Assembly: GCA_003512875.1 (NCBI GenBank) | Contig: DONZ01000241.1 | Location: 1-16,745 of the forward strand | Source of the DNA: Desulfovibrio sp. | GTDB lineage: Bacteria; Desulfobacterota; Desulfovibrionia; Desulfovibrionales; Desulfovibrionaceae | Direction of reading: 5' to 3' | Length of the DNA: 16,745 nt | In this document: positions 15,212-16,745 of the stretch, piece by piece | Position numbering within the stretch: the stretch's first letter is position 1 | Layout: each line of letters opens with the position of its first letter | The notes under the pieces: generated by a model | The model's input: the letters and a program-made list of their open reading frames with translations, nothing else | Database searches by the model: none | Told to the model about the DNA's origin: nothing | Translations under genes and position numbers: made by a program

Positions 15212-16345
15212 ATGAATTTTACTTTTAATAATCCTGTGAATATCCTTTTCGGCAGCGGAAAAATCAATCTTGTGGGCGAAGAATGTAAAAAATTCGGCAA
15301 AAACGCCCTCATCGTCACCGGCGCGAACAGCACCAAAAAAAGCGGGCTTTTGCAAAAAGTGCAGAACCTCTTGGCAAAAGAAAACATCACCAGTTTTGTT
15401 GCGGACAATATTCCCCAAAACCCGACGACAGACGCCGTCATGCTCGCCGCGAAACTCGCCCGGGAAAACAACTGCGACATGGTCATCGGCTTAGGGGGAG
15501 GCTCTTCCCTTGACGCCGCGAAAGCCATTGCGTTCATGGCTAAGCACGAGGGGCACGTCAGCGAATACATTTTGGCAAAACGCACCACGAACGGCGCGTG
15601 CCTGCCCGTTATCGCCGTTCCGACCACCTGCGGCACCGGCTCCGAAGCCGATTGTTTTGCGGTTCTCAATGATACCGCCACCAACGACAAACGCACACTG
15701 CGGCAGATGATAACCCTGCCCCAAGTTTCCATTGTCGACCCCGACCTCATGCGTTCCATGCCCGAAAGCGTTCTGCGTTCTGTCATGTTCGACGCGTTCT
15801 GCCATAATCTTGAAGGCTATATCTCACGCCATGCGAGCCCTGTTTCTGAAATGTTCTCCCTAAAAGGCGTTGAACTTTTTGCCGAAAACATGCCAAAACT
15901 GTTAAATGATTTGAATGATAAAGCGGCATGGGACGCAATATGCCTCGCCAGCACCTTCGGCGGATTTTCTTTGCAAAGCGCAGGCTGTATCGCCGTGCAC
16001 GGAATCGAACACCCTGTGAGCGGACTGCGCAACGTCATCCACGGCAAGGGTCTCGCCGCCGTCATCATTCCCGTGCTTGAGCAAACCATAGCCTGTTGCC
16101 CGAAACGTTTTGCCGTGCTTTCAAAAATCCTCGGCGGAAACAATGAAAACGATTTTCTCGATCAAGTGGAAAAAATCAGGAATATGCTGGGACTGAACGA
16201 CAGACTTCAGGATCTGGGCGTGCTGGAACATGATTTGCCATGGCTTGCCAAGAACGCCTTGGAAGTTTCCAAAACCCTCCTTTCCAATCATCCGCTTTCT
16301 TATACGGAACAAGAAATTTTGGCTATGTATAAAAAAGCGTTCTGA
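15212..16345 (+). CDS. Iron-containing alcohol dehydrogenase
   Basis: NAD(P)-dependent group III (Fe-ADH) dehydrogenase of 377 residues, cytoplasmic. Nucleotide-binding GLGGGSSLDAAKA (93-105) and PTTCGTGSEAD (137-147) are intact. Likely metal ligands are D194 and H198 in FDAFCHNLEGY, H263 in AVHGIEHP, and H277 in VIHGKGLA. H267 matches the catalytic-region histidine of FucO-type enzymes, and the spacing is the same as I recall for FucO. The substrate cannot be read from the sequence: this family covers ethanol, butanol, 1,3-propanediol, lactaldehyde and, in taurine degraders, sulfoacetaldehyde, and no neighbouring pathway genes point to one. Start ATG 15212 with GAGGA 4 bases upstream. The next gene begins one base after its stop. 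Confidence 0.92.
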   Translation: MNFTFNNPVNILFGSGKINLVGEECKKFGKNALIVTGANSTKKSGLLQKVQNLLAKENITSFVADNIPQNPTTDAVMLAAKLARENNCDMVIGLGGGSSLDAAKAIAFMAKHEGHVSEYILAKRTTNGACLPVIAVPTTCGTGSEADCFAVLNDTATNDKRTLRQMITLPQVSIVDPDLMRSMPESVLRSVMFDAFCHNLEGYISRHASPVSEMFSLKGVELFAENMPKLLNDLNDKAAWDAICLASTFGGFSLQSAGCIAVHGIEHPVSGLRNVIHGKGLAAVIIPVLEQTIACCPKRFAVLSKILGGNNENDFLDQVEKIRNMLGLNDRLQDLGVLEHDLPWLAKNALEVSKTLLSNHPLSYTEQEILAMYKKAF

Positions 16346-16346
16346 C

Positions 16347-16745
16347 ATGCTCATAAAAAGCGGCTGTAAAATCAATCTCGGTTTGAAAATATCGGATAAA
16401 AGAGAAGACGGTTATCATAATCTCGAAACCGTCTTCTATCCCTTGTCCATGCCCTTTGATGAAATCCATCTTGAAAAAACAAAAGAAACGGGCATGAAAC
16501 TTTCCTGTAACATTCCCGGTATCGACCCTGAAAACAATACGCTTACCAAAGCCTACGACCTTTACAACCAATATCACGCCCTTGATTTCGGACTTGATAT
16601 CCGGCTGATAAAAGGCGTGCCCCACGGCGCAGGGCTTGGGGGAGGCTCCGCCAATGGCGCGGAACTCCTGAAATATTTGCAGAAAGAAACCGGCAATGCC
16701 TTGCCTTTTCAAACACTTCTTGAAATCGCCGCCAAAATCGGCGCG
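16347..16745 (+). CDS. ispE: 4-diphosphocytidyl-2-C-methyl-D-erythritol kinase (partial, 3' end beyond window)
   Basis: GHMP-family kinase of the MEP isoprenoid pathway; phosphorylates the 2-hydroxyl of CDP-methylerythritol. The first 133 codons are present and still open at the window edge. Visible motifs: CKINLGLKI (7-15) with the conserved lysine K8, REDGYHNLETVFYPL (19-33), and the ATP-binding glycine loop PHGAGLGGGSANGAELL (92-108). The loop carries Asn-Gly where many homologues have Ser-Asn/Asp-Ala-Ala. ATG at 16347 begins one base after the alcohol dehydrogenase stop and no strong ribosome-binding site is visible, so translation is probably coupled to that gene. Confidence 0.93.
   Translation, partial: MLIKSGCKINLGLKISDKREDGYHNLETVFYPLSMPFDEIHLEKTKETGMKLSCNIPGIDPENNTLTKAYDLYNQYHALDFGLDIRLIKGVPHGAGLGGGSANGAELLKYLQKETGNALPFQTLLEIAAKIGA

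Overview
The window reads as chromosomal DNA from a Gram-negative, probably anaerobic bacterium. My best guess is Desulfovibrionaceae (Desulfobacterota), possibly a gut-associated member of moderate GC. The guess rests on recalled family traits: a stand-alone IMP cyclohydrolase in place of full-length bifunctional PurH, an HflX with a long N-terminal extension, and a class 1B PyrD paired with PyrK. No rRNA, tRNA, CRISPR array, insertion sequence or phage gene was found. Taxonomy is inference.

Layout. (1) 1-1371, minus strand: most of apolipoprotein N-acyltransferase (lnt), cut off by the left edge of the window. (2) 1543-6355, plus strand: a tightly packed run pyrK, pyrD, pgpA, IMP cyclohydrolase, hflX. 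These make the two-subunit dihydroorotate dehydrogenase, a phospholipid phosphatase, a purine enzyme and a ribosome-associated GTPase. A good sigma-70-like promoter precedes pyrK. (3) 6356-7044: about 690 bases with no convincing gene. Its right end carries a strong promoter flanked by two copies of an AT-rich palindromic element. (4) 7045-8088: asd (aspartate-semialdehyde dehydrogenase), closed by a clear intrinsic terminator. (5) 8243-11861: an AT-richer three-gene cassette made of a HlyD-like membrane-anchored adaptor, an AlgI-type MBOAT acyltransferase and an AlgX/AlgJ-like SGNH protein. It looks like a trans-envelope O-acylation machine, but no polysaccharide synthase sits beside it. (6) 11938-12300, minus strand: a small lipocalin-like lipoprotein, convergent with the cassette. 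A perfect 14-bp hairpin lies between the two. (7) 12514-16745, plus strand: valS, an iron-containing alcohol dehydrogenase, and the first 133 codons of ispE, which starts one base after the dehydrogenase stop codon.

Most genes are housekeeping. The main points of interest are the three-gene acylation cassette of unknown acceptor, the start of hflX (a family-like N-terminal stretch with no ATG/GTG/TTG but an ATA placed behind a good ribosome-binding site), and the repeated palindromes around the asd promoter.
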